DNA of 64,000 bases, from positions 1 to 64,000 of the forward strand of contig NZ_DATJCS010000017.1 of the NCBI RefSeq assembly GCF_035497915.1, read 5' to 3'. How positions within the stretch are numbered: position 1 is the first letter of the stretch; every line of letters begins with the position of its first letter. The translations under genes and the position numbers were made by a program. Of this stretch, positions 18,877 through 26,522 are shown one piece after another. Source of the DNA: Serpens sp035497915 (GTDB taxonomy: Bacteria; Pseudomonadota; Gammaproteobacteria; Pseudomonadales; Pseudomonadaceae). Under the pieces are notes generated by a model. It had not been told where the DNA came from. It made no database searches and saw only the letters and a program-made list of their open reading frames with translations.

Positions 18877-19147
18877 ATCGCGGCTGAAGCCGCTCCTACA
18901 GTTCGTTGTCAGGCGTGCCAAGACACGCTACCGCCCCAGGATTTACCGTCGGTTTCCTGAGAACGAAAGATATGCGCGGCGCTACAGGCAAGAGCTGTGC
19001 CGCCGGATATTTGGCCTGGAGGCCGGTGCGTCTGCAGGTACGGATTCCTCCGCGGTCTTGGCGGCTTGAGCCGTTCCCCACTTACGCTGGCCGGCGTAAA
19101 GCCGGCCCTACAAACATCATGCGTCGCGGCTGAAGCCGCTCCTACGA
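18877..19147. repeat. GGCTTCAGCC- and GCCGGC-type palindromes around the operon leader
   Basis: This 330-base gap between rfaH and ugd contains a TCGCGGCTGAAGCCGCTCCT palindrome at 18879-18898, a GGCCGGCGTAAAGCCGGCCC palindrome at 19090-19109 and another GCGGCTGAAGCCGCTCCTAC copy at 19126-19145. The first copy is within the leader between ops and ugd, about 25 bases after the ops core. The others lie after the rfaH stop and may serve as its terminator region. The operon promoter must be between about 18940 and 19160, but no convincing -35/-10 pair stands out. Confidence 0.75.
18924..18935 (-). promoter_or_regulatory. ops element (RfaH recruitment site)
   Basis: On the minus strand these bases read GGCGGTAGCGTG, exactly the 12-base ops core known from enterobacterial RfaH-controlled operons. 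It is preceded by CCTGG, giving CTGGGGCGGTAGCGTG, close to the 3' part of the JUMPstart sequence. It lies in the leader about 94 bases before the ugd start codon, and the rfaH gene is the next gene upstream. Known role: RNA polymerase pauses at ops, RfaH binds the exposed strand and the complex reads through the long operon without Rho termination. That this site works here is inference from exact match and position. Confidence 0.88.
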
Positions 19148-19161
19148 GGTACGTTTCTTCT

Positions 19162-19686
19162 TTAGCCCTTGCGCACGCTGGCCAGGGGCAGGGTCAGTTT
19201 CTGTTCACGATTGAGCAGATTCATCAGCAGCACCACGCGTTCTTCACCGTCCATGCTGAGGAAAATGGCGTCCAGTTCGGCAAAGGTGCCTTCCACGATG
19301 CGCACCGGGTCGCCGGGCTGCAGCAGGGGCTGCGGCTCGTGCTGGGCGCGTTGCTGAAGGGAGTCGATAAGCTGGTCGGAGACCTGCAACGGGTAGCCAC
19401 CAAAGCTCACCAGGCGACTGACGCCGCGGGTGGAGCGCAGCGGCGCCCAGTTGGCGTCGGGCTGCAGCTGGATGAAGAGGTAACCGGGAAACAGGGACTC
19501 CACCACTGTTTGCCGCCGGCCACGCAGCAGCCGCTCGCGGGGCAAGCGCGGGCGATAGCAGCAATAGCCCTGCCTGGCGAGGTGCTCTTCGGCGCGCTCG
19601 TCCTGGCGGGGCTTGCAGTGAACGAGGTACCAGGCTGTTGCAGCGGCCGTGTCGATACCTGCGTGCTGAAGCGAGTTCATGTCCAT
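19162..19686 (-). CDS. rfaH: Transcription antiterminator RfaH
   Basis: This NusG-paralogue of 174 residues binds RNA polymerase at ops sites and suppresses pausing and Rho termination. The N-terminal NGN domain starts with AWYLVHCKPRQDERAEEHL (about 18-36) and contains SLFPGYLFIQL. A C-terminal KOW-type domain follows from about residue 115 (LLQPGDPVRIVEGTFAELDA). RfaH-like rather than NusG-like features are the CKPRQ segment and the divergent C-terminus. ATG 19686 was chosen; ATG 19680 is possible, and the frame is open to 19740. It lies immediately upstream of the polysaccharide operon and its ops site, which strongly supports the call. Confidence 0.9.
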   Translation of the reverse strand: MDMNSLQHAGIDTAAATAWYLVHCKPRQDERAEEHLARQGYCCYRPRLPRERLLRGRRQTVVESLFPGYLFIQLQPDANWAPLRSTRGVSRLVSFGGYPLQVSDQLIDSLQQRAQHEPQPLLQPGDPVRIVEGTFAELDAIFLSMDGEERVVLLMNLLNREQKLTLPLASVRKG

Positions 19687-19770
19687 AACACCTGTTGCCC
19701 CCATCCAGAGGGCCTTACTTGCCATGCGGAGGCATCGCATGCCGGCCGGGATTCTACCGAAAAAGAACGC

Positions 19771-21219
19771 CTACTCCATCACTATTTCCAGGTCGACTTG
19801 TCGCGCCTTATAGCGCTGGCGCAGCACGTCAGCCAGTTGCCGCCGAGCCTCGCGCTCGCCGTGCACGAGGCGAATATGAGAGGGCCAACGCCGCATGCGG
19901 GTCACGAAATTGACCAGCCCCTGCTGATCGGCATGCGCCGAGTAGCCGCCCAGGGTGTCGATGCCGGCGCGGATGTCGACGCGCTCGCCGTCCAGGTCCA
20001 CGTAGCCGCCGCGCGGTCCGTGGCTCTGGATGGCGTTGCCGGGCGTGCCGCGCGCCTGGTAGCCGACGAACAGCACGTTGTGTCGTGCGTCGCCGAGCAT
20101 GGCCTTGAGGTAATTGACGATGCGCCCGCCCGAGCACATGCCGTTGCCGGCGATGACGATGGCCGGGCGGGCCGTGCGGGTCAGGTGCTGGACCATGCGT
20201 TCATGTTCGTTGTGGCTATCCACGGTGATCAGTTGCTCGAACGCCAGCGGTCGGCGGCCTGTCCGGACCCGGCGCAAGGCTTCCTGATCCCAGAACGGCT
20301 GCAGCTCGCGATAGGCAATGGTGAAGCGGCTGGCCAGTGGCGAGTCGAGAATAATCGGCAACTGCGGCCAATCGATTGGAGTACCGGGCGGGGCAGCCGG
20401 TTCCCGACGCGTGGTTTGCCGGGCCTTGCGATGGATGATGTCTTCCAGCTCGTAGAGCAGTTCCTGGGTGCGGCCGATGCTGAAGGCGGGAATCAGCACG
20501 CTGCCGCCATCGGCCAGGGCGCGCTCGATCACCGCCTCCAGACGCTGGCGGCGACTCCGGCGATCCTCGTGGAGGCGGTCGCCGTAGGTGCTTTCGATCA
20601 CCAGGGTGTCGGCGCGATAGGGCGACTTGGGTGCCGGCAGCAGTGGCGCGTGGGGCGCGCCCAGGTCGCCGGAGAACAGCACCCGCTCGCGGTGCTGGCG
20701 CTGCGGGTAATGCAGGTCGATCTCAACGTAGGCCGAACCGAGGATGTGGCCGGCGCGCTGCAGGCGGATGCGGGCGTTCAGTTGCGGCTGGTCCGCCAGG
20801 GTGAACCAGGTGTTGTAGGGCAAGGCGATCAGGCGCTGTTCGATGAGCTTCAGGTAGCGCTCGACCTGTTTCTGGTCGCGGCTGACGCCGAGCCGGAAGG
20901 CGTCTTCCAGCACGATGGGCAGCAGCTTGGCGGACGGCTCGCTGCACAGGATCGGCCCCTTGAAGCCGGCCGCCAGCAGCCAGGGAATGCGCCCGACGTG
21001 GTCGATGTGCACATGGGTGGCAACCAGGGCGCGGATGCCGTCGAGGGGGAAGTCGATGGCGAGGTTGTCGGCACCGGCCCTGCCTTCGGCGGAGGTTTCC
21101 GCGCCCTGGAACAGGCCGCAGTCGATCAGCAGACCGTGCTGGTCATCCATGTTGAGCTGGTGACAGGAGCCGGTGACGCCGTCCCGGGCGCCATGATGGA
21201 GAATCTGCGGGTACTGCAT
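19771..21219 (-). CDS. Beta-CASP metallo-beta-lactamase-fold RNA hydrolase
   Basis: This 482-residue protein has the metal-binding motif THVHIDH (68-74) and a beta-CASP region with FSIGRTQELLYELEDI, AGNGMCSGGRIVNYL and the late His in GYSAHADQQGL. This combination is found in bacterial RNA-processing hydrolases related to the CPSF-73 Ysh1/RNase J superfamily. It would cleave RNA in the cytosol using zinc. It lies 84 bases upstream of rfaH on the same strand; the two may or may not be co-transcribed. The substrate cannot be inferred from sequence. Confidence 0.85.
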   Translation of the reverse strand: MQYPQILHHGARDGVTGSCHQLNMDDQHGLLIDCGLFQGAETSAEGRAGADNLAIDFPLDGIRALVATHVHIDHVGRIPWLLAAGFKGPILCSEPSAKLLPIVLEDAFRLGVSRDQKQVERYLKLIEQRLIALPYNTWFTLADQPQLNARIRLQRAGHILGSAYVEIDLHYPQRQHRERVLFSGDLGAPHAPLLPAPKSPYRADTLVIESTYGDRLHEDRRSRRQRLEAVIERALADGGSVLIPAFSIGRTQELLYELEDIIHRKARQTTRREPAAPPGTPIDWPQLPIILDSPLASRFTIAYRELQPFWDQEALRRVRTGRRPLAFEQLITVDSHNEHERMVQHLTRTARPAIVIAGNGMCSGGRIVNYLKAMLGDARHNVLFVGYQARGTPGNAIQSHGPRGGYVDLDGERVDIRAGIDTLGGYSAHADQQGLVNFVTRMRRWPSHIRLVHGEREARRQLADVLRQRYKARQVDLEIVME

Positions 21220-21452
21220 GGCGCGCTAGTCCTTTAACAGCCATCGAGGGGCCGGCATGGTAATGCCGGCGCGTCAAAATCCCAACATCAAGGGGGAGCG
21301 AGAGCGACAGGGATCACGTTGGGCGGTCAGTGCGATTCTGGCCACCGAACGCGCCTTGCGGCGCGATGGTGGACAAGAACGACGTTGTCCACCCTACGGT
21401 TCCTGTTCCGGCCGCCGATGGGCACCGCTCGGCTCCATGGTGGGTCGGTGCG
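21220..21452. repeat. Intergenic region with a GGTGGAC/GTCCACC palindromic repeat
   Basis: No gene was seen. Bases 21351-21399 contain GCGCGATGGTGGACAAGAAC, then GACGTTGTCCACCCTACGG. This hairpin type recurs at 28316-28405, 42155-42185 and in a shorter form at 24730 and 33069. It may contribute to ending transcription of the acyltransferase gene that stops at 21453. Confidence 0.6.
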
Positions 21453-22385
21453 TTATTTGCTGGGCTGGTAGAGCCTGGGCTCGCCTTCCGGGCGGGTCTT
21501 GTAGCGACGGTGGCACCAGAGGTACTGCTCGGGGTGCTCGGTGAGCTTTTCCTCGATCCACCGGTTGATGCGCAGGCAGTCGGCTTCCTCGCTTTCACCG
21601 GGGAAGTCCGCCAGCGGTGGATGGATCACCAGCCGGTAGCCCGAGCCATCGGCCAGGCGTTCCTGGGTGAAGGGGATCACGCGCGCGCGGCCCAGGCGGG
21701 CGAACTTGGTGGTGGCGGTCACTGTGGCGGCGGGCACGCCGAACAGCGGCACGAAGATGCTCTGCCGGCGGCCGTAGTCCTGATCCGGCGCGTACCAGAT
21801 GGCCCGGCCGGCGCGCAGCACCTTGAGCATGGTGCGCACGTCCTCACGCTCCACGGCGGTGGCGTCCAGGTTGTGGCGCTCCCGGCCGCGGCGCTGAACG
21901 AAATCGAACACCGCGTTGTCGTGCTGGCGATACATGCCGTCGATGGTGTGCAGCTGGCCGAGCAACGAAGCGCCGATTTCCAGGGTGGTGAAGTGCAGCG
22001 CCATGAGGATCACGCCCTGCCCTTCGGCCTGCGCCTGCCGCAGGTGCTCCAGACCTTCGACATGCGCCAGCTTCGCCAGACGCGGCTTGGCCCACCACCA
22101 GCTCATGGCCATCTCGAAGAAGGCGATGCCCATGGAGGCGAAGTTCTCCTTGAGCAGGTGCGTGAGCTCGGCCTCGCTCAACTGCGGGAAGGCCAGCTCC
22201 AGGTTGCGGCGAGCGATGGCGCGACGCTCGGCCCCGAACCGGTACAGCAGCAGCCCTACCGCTCGCCCCAGACGCAGCAGCAGCGGATAGGGCAATTGCA
22301 CGATCAGCCACAGCAAGCCAAGGCCGAACCACAACAACCAGAAGCGCGGATGCAGGTAATAGGAGCGAAAGGGTGAACGTTCCAT
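21453..22385 (-). CDS. lpxL: Lipid A biosynthesis acyltransferase (LpxL/HtrB type)
   Basis: This 310-residue inner-membrane enzyme transfers a secondary acyl chain, typically laurate, from acyl-ACP to Kdo2-lipid IVA. A single membrane anchor spans about residues 16-38. The HX4E catalytic motif is His131-Glu136 in HFTTLE, and YAPDQDYG is a further conserved block. Its length matches LpxL/HtrB. It is divergent from minC across a 371-base gap. The exact acyl chain and acceptor position cannot be decided from sequence, since Pseudomonas carries two such paralogues. Confidence 0.9.
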   Translation of the reverse strand: MERSPFRSYYLHPRFWLLWFGLGLLWLIVQLPYPLLLRLGRAVGLLLYRFGAERRAIARRNLELAFPQLSEAELTHLLKENFASMGIAFFEMAMSWWWAKPRLAKLAHVEGLEHLRQAQAEGQGVILMALHFTTLEIGASLLGQLHTIDGMYRQHDNAVFDFVQRRGRERHNLDATAVEREDVRTMLKVLRAGRAIWYAPDQDYGRRQSIFVPLFGVPAATVTATTKFARLGRARVIPFTQERLADGSGYRLVIHPPLADFPGESEEADCLRINRWIEEKLTEHPEQYLWCHRRYKTRPEGEPRLYQPSK

Positions 22386-22756
22386 GCCGGGACTCGTTTG
22401 CGTAAAAGTGCGGCATGTTACCGGTAATTGAGGATTTTTGGAGTCTGCGCGGCGACTTTAGCTGCGGGCTTTGGGGCGGCCGGCCAGGCGCGGCCGGCCA
22501 GGCTGGGCTTGCACGAAAAGCGTCCCGGCTAAAGCCCCTCCTACAAAAGCCGGCGCGGCGCGGACTGTAGGAGCGACTTCAGTCGCGAGTTTTGAAGATT
22601 CCCATCGCGGCTGAAGCCGCTCCTACGAAAGGCCGATGCGCTGCGAACTTCCACAGAAAAACGACGCCAGAAACCCGGCTGTCCAAAATGCGTATTCTCC
22701 CTTGGAAAACCCTTCTATTTCCCGCTATAAGTCCCGTCATTTACCGAAGCGGGCAG
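22386..22756. promoter_or_regulatory. Divergent promoter region lpxL/minC with palindromic repeats
   Basis: No gene fits this 371-base gap. It holds repeat copies at 22522-22546 (CCCGGCTAAAGCCCCTCCTA), and an inverted pair at 22565-22628: GTAGGAGCGACTTCAGTCGC in one direction and GCGGCTGAAGCCGCTCCTAC in the other. A candidate sigma-70 promoter for minC is TTGGAA at 22702-22707 and TATAAG at 22726-22731, spacing 18, 26 bases before the minC start. Confidence 0.6.
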
Positions 22757-23464
22757 ATGATGAGCCAGGAACAGGACGCGGTATTCCAACTCAAGGGCAG
22801 CATGCTGGCCATTACCCTGTTGGAGTTGGCCCGTTACGACCTCGCCAGGCTCGAACGTCAATTGGCGGACAAGGTGGCCCAGGCGCCGAAGTTCTTCGAC
22901 AATACGCCGCTGATTCTCGCGCTGGACAAGTTGCAGGACGCGTCCATTCCCGTCGATCTACAGAAACTCATCGACGTTTGCCGGCAACATGGCCTGCAGA
23001 CATTGGCGGTGCGCACGGATCGCCCGGACGACGTTTCCCTGGCCAGCGAGCTCGAGGTGCCGGTGATTCCTTCCGGTAGCGCCAGCGGCCGCGCCCTGGA
23101 ACCGAGTGATGACGCTGGCCAGGGCGAGGTAGCCCGGCCGAGCAAGGTCATCCACCGCCCGATCCGTGGCGGCCAACAGGTCTATGCCCAGGGCTGCGAT
23201 CTGATCGTAATCGGACCGGTGAGTCCCGGGGCGGAACTTCTCTCGGACGGCAATATCCATGTTTACGGCCCCCTTCGTGGCCGCGCGCTGGCCGGCATCA
23301 AGGGCGATGGCAAGGCGCGGATATTCTGCAAGGAGTTGAAAGCCGAGCTGGTTTCCATCGCCGGGCGTTACAAGGTTGCCGAAGATTTGCGCCGCAGTCC
23401 CTTCTGGGATCAGGGTGTGCATATCAGTCTCACGGGGGATTTATTGAATATCCACCGGTTATGA
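22757..23464 (+). CDS. minC: Septum site-determining protein MinC
   Basis: This 235-residue inhibitor of FtsZ polymerisation acts with MinD at the cell poles to keep division at mid-cell. The N-terminal FtsZ-interacting domain starts QDAVFQLKGSMLAITLLEL. The C-terminal beta-helix domain contains GGQQVYAQGCDLIVIGPVSP, GAELLSDGNIHVYG and GRALAGIKGD, the typical MinC/D-binding repeats. The ATG at 22757 is followed by another at 22760; the frame is open further upstream to 22592, but that stretch covers intergenic repeats and the promoter. It is the first gene of minCDE, with 83 bases to minD. Confidence 0.95.
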   Translation: MMSQEQDAVFQLKGSMLAITLLELARYDLARLERQLADKVAQAPKFFDNTPLILALDKLQDASIPVDLQKLIDVCRQHGLQTLAVRTDRPDDVSLASELEVPVIPSGSASGRALEPSDDAGQGEVARPSKVIHRPIRGGQQVYAQGCDLIVIGPVSPGAELLSDGNIHVYGPLRGRALAGIKGDGKARIFCKELKAELVSIAGRYKVAEDLRRSPFWDQGVHISLTGDLLNIHRL

Positions 23465-23547
23465 AAGACGCAGTTAGGAAGATCCGGAAAGGAAGCCACC
23501 TTTCGGCTCTCGAAGTTCCCGTTTTACTCATTCAGGGGTGATTTACC

Positions 23548-24360
23548 TTGGCCAAGATCCTCGTAATTACTTCCGGCAAGGGAGGCGTAGGTAAAACCAC
23601 TACCAGCGCCGCACTGGGCACCGGACTCGCCCTGCGAGGGCACAAAACCGTCATCGTCGACTTCGACATTGGCCTGCGTAATCTGGACCTCGTCATGGGC
23701 TGCGAGCGCCGGGTGGTGTACGACTTCGTCAACGTCATCAACGGCGACGCCACGCTGCACCAGGCGCTGATCAAGGACAAGCGCCTGGAGAATCTCTACG
23801 TGCTGGCCGCCAGCCAGACCCGCGACAAGGACGCGCTGACCCAGGACGGTGTCGGCCGGGTGCTGGACGAACTGTCCCAGAACTTCGAGTACGTCATCTG
23901 CGACTCCCCCGCCGGCATTGAGCGTGGCGCCCACCTGGCCATGTACTACGCCGACGAGGCCATCGTGGTGACCAACCCGGAAGTGTCCTCGGTGCCCGAC
24001 TCCGACCTCATGCTGGGCCTGCTTTCCAGCAAGTCGCGGCGCGCCGAGCGCGGCGAGGAGCCGATCAAGGAACACCTGCTGCTGACCCGCTACGACCCGA
24101 CCCGCGTCGACAAGGGCGAGATGCTCGGCGTCGATGACGTCGAGGAAATCCTCGCCATCCGCCTGCTGGGCGTGATTCCCGAATCCCAGTCGGTGCTCAA
24201 GGCCTCCAACCAGGGCGTGCCGGTCATCCTCGACGAGCACAGCGACGCCGGCCAGGCCTACAGCGACGCGGTCGACCGCCTGATGGGCAAGGAAGTCCCG
24301 CACCGCTTCATCGACGCGCAGAAGAAGGGATTCCTGCAACGTCTGTTCGGAGGCCGCTAA
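23548..24360 (+). CDS. minD: Septum site-determining ATPase MinD
   Basis: This 270-residue ParA/MinD-family ATPase cycles on and off the membrane and recruits MinC. The deviant Walker A motif GKGGVGKT is at residues 10-17, the FDIGLRNLDL switch follows, and the C-terminal amphipathic membrane-targeting helix (KKGFLQRLFGG) is intact. The start codon is TTG at 23548, with an AGGGGTG ribosome binding site nine bases before; no ATG gives the conserved MAKILVIT start. minE follows without a gap. Confidence 0.97.
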   Translation: MAKILVITSGKGGVGKTTTSAALGTGLALRGHKTVIVDFDIGLRNLDLVMGCERRVVYDFVNVINGDATLHQALIKDKRLENLYVLAASQTRDKDALTQDGVGRVLDELSQNFEYVICDSPAGIERGAHLAMYYADEAIVVTNPEVSSVPDSDLMLGLLSSKSRRAERGEEPIKEHLLLTRYDPTRVDKGEMLGVDDVEEILAIRLLGVIPESQSVLKASNQGVPVILDEHSDAGQAYSDAVDRLMGKEVPHRFIDAQKKGFLQRLFGGR

Positions 24361-24615
24361 ATGAGCTTTTTCGACCTGCTGCGCGAGCGCGAGAGAAAAC
24401 AAACCGCCTCCATCGCCAAGGAGCGCCTGCAGATCATCGTGGCCCACGAGCGCGGCCAGCGGGTGCAACCCGACTATCTGCCGGCCCTGCACAAGGAACT
24501 GATCGCCGTCGTGCGCAAGTACGTGAACATCAGTGACGACAAGGTGCAGGTCACTCTGGAGGACCACGACAACTGCTCGATCCTGGAAGTGAACATTCCG
24601 CTGCCGGATCGCTGA
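24361..24615 (+). CDS. minE: Cell division topological specificity factor MinE
   Basis: This 84-residue protein stimulates MinD ATPase and drives pole-to-pole oscillation. The N-terminal membrane-interacting segment MSFFDLLRERERKQTASIAK and the anti-MinCD helix with KERLQIIVAHER are typical, followed by the dimerisation domain. ATG 24361 comes directly after the minD stop, so the pair is probably translationally coupled. The length is normal. Confidence 0.96.
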   Translation: MSFFDLLRERERKQTASIAKERLQIIVAHERGQRVQPDYLPALHKELIAVVRKYVNISDDKVQVTLEDHDNCSILEVNIPLPDR

Positions 24616-24639
24616 GATCGGCGTCCCCCCTCTCCCTAA

Positions 24640-24832
24640 CCCTCTCCCGCGAGGGGAGAGGGAACTATATGTGCACACTCCTCCCCTCTCCCTTGATGGG
24701 AGAGGGGCCGGGGGAGAGGGTGGAGGCTCGTAGGGTGGATCACGCTTCACCGATCCACCAACGCGCCGGGTGCGGCCGGCCAGGCGCCTAATCGGCGCTG
24801 CCCCTTTATCGCCGCTGAAGCCGCTCCTACAA
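24640..24832. repeat. Cluster of CCCTCTCCC, GGGTGGATC and GGCTGAAGCC palindromes after minE
   Basis: Two strong hairpins follow minE: CCCTCTCCC-GCGAG-GGGAGAGGG at 24640-24662 and CCCCTCTCCC-TTGAT-GGGAGAGGGG at 24683-24707. Neither has a T-run, so they are not standard terminators, though they may stabilise or end the min transcript. A TAGGGTGGATCACGC copy follows at about 24730 and a GCCGCTGAAGCCGCTCCTAC copy at 24811-24830. A relative of the first hairpin lies at 38446-38462. Confidence 0.75.
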
Positions 24833-24891
24833 TCCCGCACGCACCCTGCGCGGACACGTCCGCCCTCGCCTTGTTTTACGGATTTGTCCCC

Positions 24892-25527
24892 ATGCCCCTG
24901 TCGAACATCGAGATCCTCCACCAGGACGACGCCCTGCTGGTGATCAACAAGCCTACCCTGCTGCTGTCAGTACCCGGCCGCGCCGAGGACAACCGCGACT
25001 GCCTGGTGACCCGCCTGCAGGAAAACGGCTACCCCGAGGCGCGCATCGTGCACCGCCTGGACTGGGAAACCTCCGGGGTGATCGTGCTGGCCCGCGATGC
25101 CGACAGCCACCGCGAGCTGTCCCGCCAGTTCCATGATCGGGAAACCGAGAAGGCCTATACCGCCCTGTGCTGGGGCGAACCGGAGCTGGACAGCGGGCGG
25201 ATCGAACTGCCGCTGCGCTACGACCCGCCGACCAAGCCGCGCCATGTGGTGGACCATGAACTGGGCCGGCATGCGCTGACCTTCTGGCGCGTACTGGAGC
25301 GCTGCGGGCACTACAGCCGCGTGGAGCTCACACCGATCACCGGCCGCTCGCACCAGTTGCGCGTGCACATGCTGAGCATCGGCCACCCGCTGCTCGGCGA
25401 CCGCCTGTATGCCCACGACGAAGCCCTGGCCGCCCACGACCGCCTGTGCCTGCACGCCAGCCTGCTGGTGCTCACCCACCCGGTGACCGGCGAGCGGATG
25501 CGCTTCGAAAGCCACGCCCCGTTCTGA
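24892..25527 (+). CDS. rluA: RluA-family RNA pseudouridine synthase
   Basis: This 211-residue enzyme isomerises uridine to pseudouridine in rRNA and/or tRNA. The catalytic Asp57 is in the family motif HRLDWETSGV, and TPITGRSHQLRVHM near the C-terminus is also typical. It has no S4 domain, which fits RluA (23S rRNA U746 and tRNA U32) rather than RluC/D. ATG 24892 (MPLSNIEILH) was chosen over an in-frame ATG at 24871. The gene stands alone, flanked on both sides by repeat clusters. The exact target is assigned by family only. Confidence 0.88.
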   Translation: MPLSNIEILHQDDALLVINKPTLLLSVPGRAEDNRDCLVTRLQENGYPEARIVHRLDWETSGVIVLARDADSHRELSRQFHDRETEKAYTALCWGEPELDSGRIELPLRYDPPTKPRHVVDHELGRHALTFWRVLERCGHYSRVELTPITGRSHQLRVHMLSIGHPLLGDRLYAHDEALAAHDRLCLHASLLVLTHPVTGERMRFESHAPF

Positions 25528-25543
25528 CAGCCCAACACCAAAC

Positions 25544-25740
25544 CTGTGGGAGCGAACTTGTTCGCGAGCTTCTGGGTGACGCCTGCAGCCTAGCCGGCCG
25601 CACCTAGCCGGCCGCCGAAAAGCTCGCGGACAAGTCCGCTCCCACGAAAGGCGGGCGCGGCGCGATACCTGGGGGAGCGAATTCATTCGCGAGTTTTTTG
25701 GCCGAGCCTGCATGAAAGCTCGTGGACCAATCCGCTCACC
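25544..25740. repeat. Two REP inverted pairs upstream of the RAYT gene
   Basis: Bases 25544-25570 read GTGGGAGCGAACTTGTTCGC then GAGC, and 25620-25646 carry the inverted form GCTCGCGGACAAGTCCGCTC. A second pair is at 25669-25696 (GGGGGAGCGAATTCATTCGC) and a more degraded partner at 25717-25740. Pairs of this kind, two palindromes facing each other over 20-50 bases, are REP doublets (REPIN-like). They sit next to a REP-associated transposase, the expected source of their movement. Confidence 0.85.
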
Positions 25741-25786
25741 TGTCTTTGCGGCAGGCTAGTCTCCTTGCCTCACGAATCCAGAGGCA

Positions 25787-26229
25787 ATGGACATGCCCAA
25801 CTCACACCGCTTGCGCCTGGGGCGACACTCCGAACCAGGGCGCATTTATCTGCTGACCGCATGTACCCATGACCGCCGCCCATTCTTCGCCGAGGCGAAG
25901 GCTGGCCGCCAGCTTGTCAGGGAATTGCGCGCCGCTCAGGAGCAGGGTTGGGTAGATTCCCTGGCCTGGGTGGTCATGCCGGATCATTTTCATTGGCTGA
26001 TCCAGCTCCACAAACAAGACTTTCCTTGCTGATGAAGCGGATCAAGGCCAACAGTAGCCGCCGGTTGCGAATGCCGGGCCGGATCTGGCAACCAGGCTTC
26101 CATGACCGGGCCTTGCGCAAGGAAGATGACCTGCTCGCTGTGGCCCGTTACATCGTCGCCAACCCCTTGCGGGCAGGATTGGTGACCCGCCTTGGGGACT
26201 ACCCGCTGTGGGATGCGGTCTGGCTGTAG
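25787..26229 (+). pseudogene. REP-associated tyrosine transposase (RAYT), frameshifted
   Basis: Two overlapping frames make one RAYT (TnpA_REP, Y1/HUH) protein of about 147 residues. The first (from 25787) has YLLTACTHDRRPFF and the HUH motif MPDHFHWLI (His67, His69). It ends at 26030-26032 with TGA after QDFPC. The second continues with LLMKRIKANSSRR, PGRIWQPGFHDRALR and the catalytic tyrosine in ARYIVANPLRAG (codon 26149-26151). Adding one T in the TTT at 26021-26023 restores the full reading frame. It is flanked on both sides by REP pairs. It is either a decayed gene or a sequencing error in a homopolymer; programmed frameshifting is less likely. Confidence 0.88.
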
Positions 26230-26243
26230 AAAAAGAGGCCGAA

Positions 26244-26393
26244 AAGCTCGCGGACAAGTCCGCTCCCACAAAAGCGGGCGCGGCACGGGGCCTGTGGGAG
26301 CGAATTCATTCGCGAGCTCTTGGCTGGGCCCACAGCCCAGCCGGTCGCACCTAGCCGGCCGCCGAAAGCTCGCGGACAAGTCCGCTCCCACAA
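26244..26393. repeat. Three REP palindromes downstream of the RAYT gene
   Basis: GCTCGCGGACAAGTCCGCTC copies lie at about 26245-26268 and 26368-26391, and between them is a copy in the opposite direction (GTGGGAGCGAATTCATTCGC at 26294-26313). Together with the upstream pairs they enclose the frameshifted transposase. The stretch AGCCGGTCGCACCTAGCCGG between the copies repeats the spacer seen at 25591-25612, so a whole unit has probably been duplicated. Confidence 0.85.
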
Positions 26394-26399
26394 AAGCGG

Positions 26400-26522
26400 C
26401 TAGCAGCTCATCCCCGTCTGCAGCAGCGCCAGGCCGCCGCGGGTCCAGCCCCACCAGGCCAGGGCCAGCAGCAAACCGAGGCCGATCAGCAGTGCGGTTT
26501 TCAGCCAGGCGCCACGGTTCAT
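26400..26522 (-). CDS. 40-residue single-span membrane peptide coupled to the MFS gene
   Basis: The frame starts at ATG 26522, overlapping the stop of the upstream MFS transporter by four bases (ATGA), and ends with TAG at 26402-26400. The product begins MNRGAWLKTALLIGLGLLLA, continues with LAWWGWTRGG and ends LLQTGMSC. It is one hydrophobic segment flanked by basic and polar residues, ending in cysteine. The stop/start overlap argues that it is translated together with the transporter. A role as small accessory subunit is only a guess; I do not recognise the family. The nearest downstream feature is the REP cluster. Confidence 0.6.
   Translation of the reverse strand: MNRGAWLKTALLIGLGLLLALAWWGWTRGGLALLQTGMSC

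Noticed and set aside
18997..21237. A 746-codon open frame on the plus strand
   Set aside because: It runs antisense to rfaH and the beta-CASP hydrolase, whose motifs are clear; high GC produces long shadow frames. No domain is recognisable in it.
24616..24891. CRISPR array suspected from repeated CCCTCTCCC units
   Set aside because: The units are palindromes at irregular spacing without unique spacers of constant length, and no cas gene is present.
25948..26229. A separate short gene after the first RAYT frame
   Set aside because: Its sequence continues the RAYT protein exactly after a one-base shift and contains the catalytic tyrosine.
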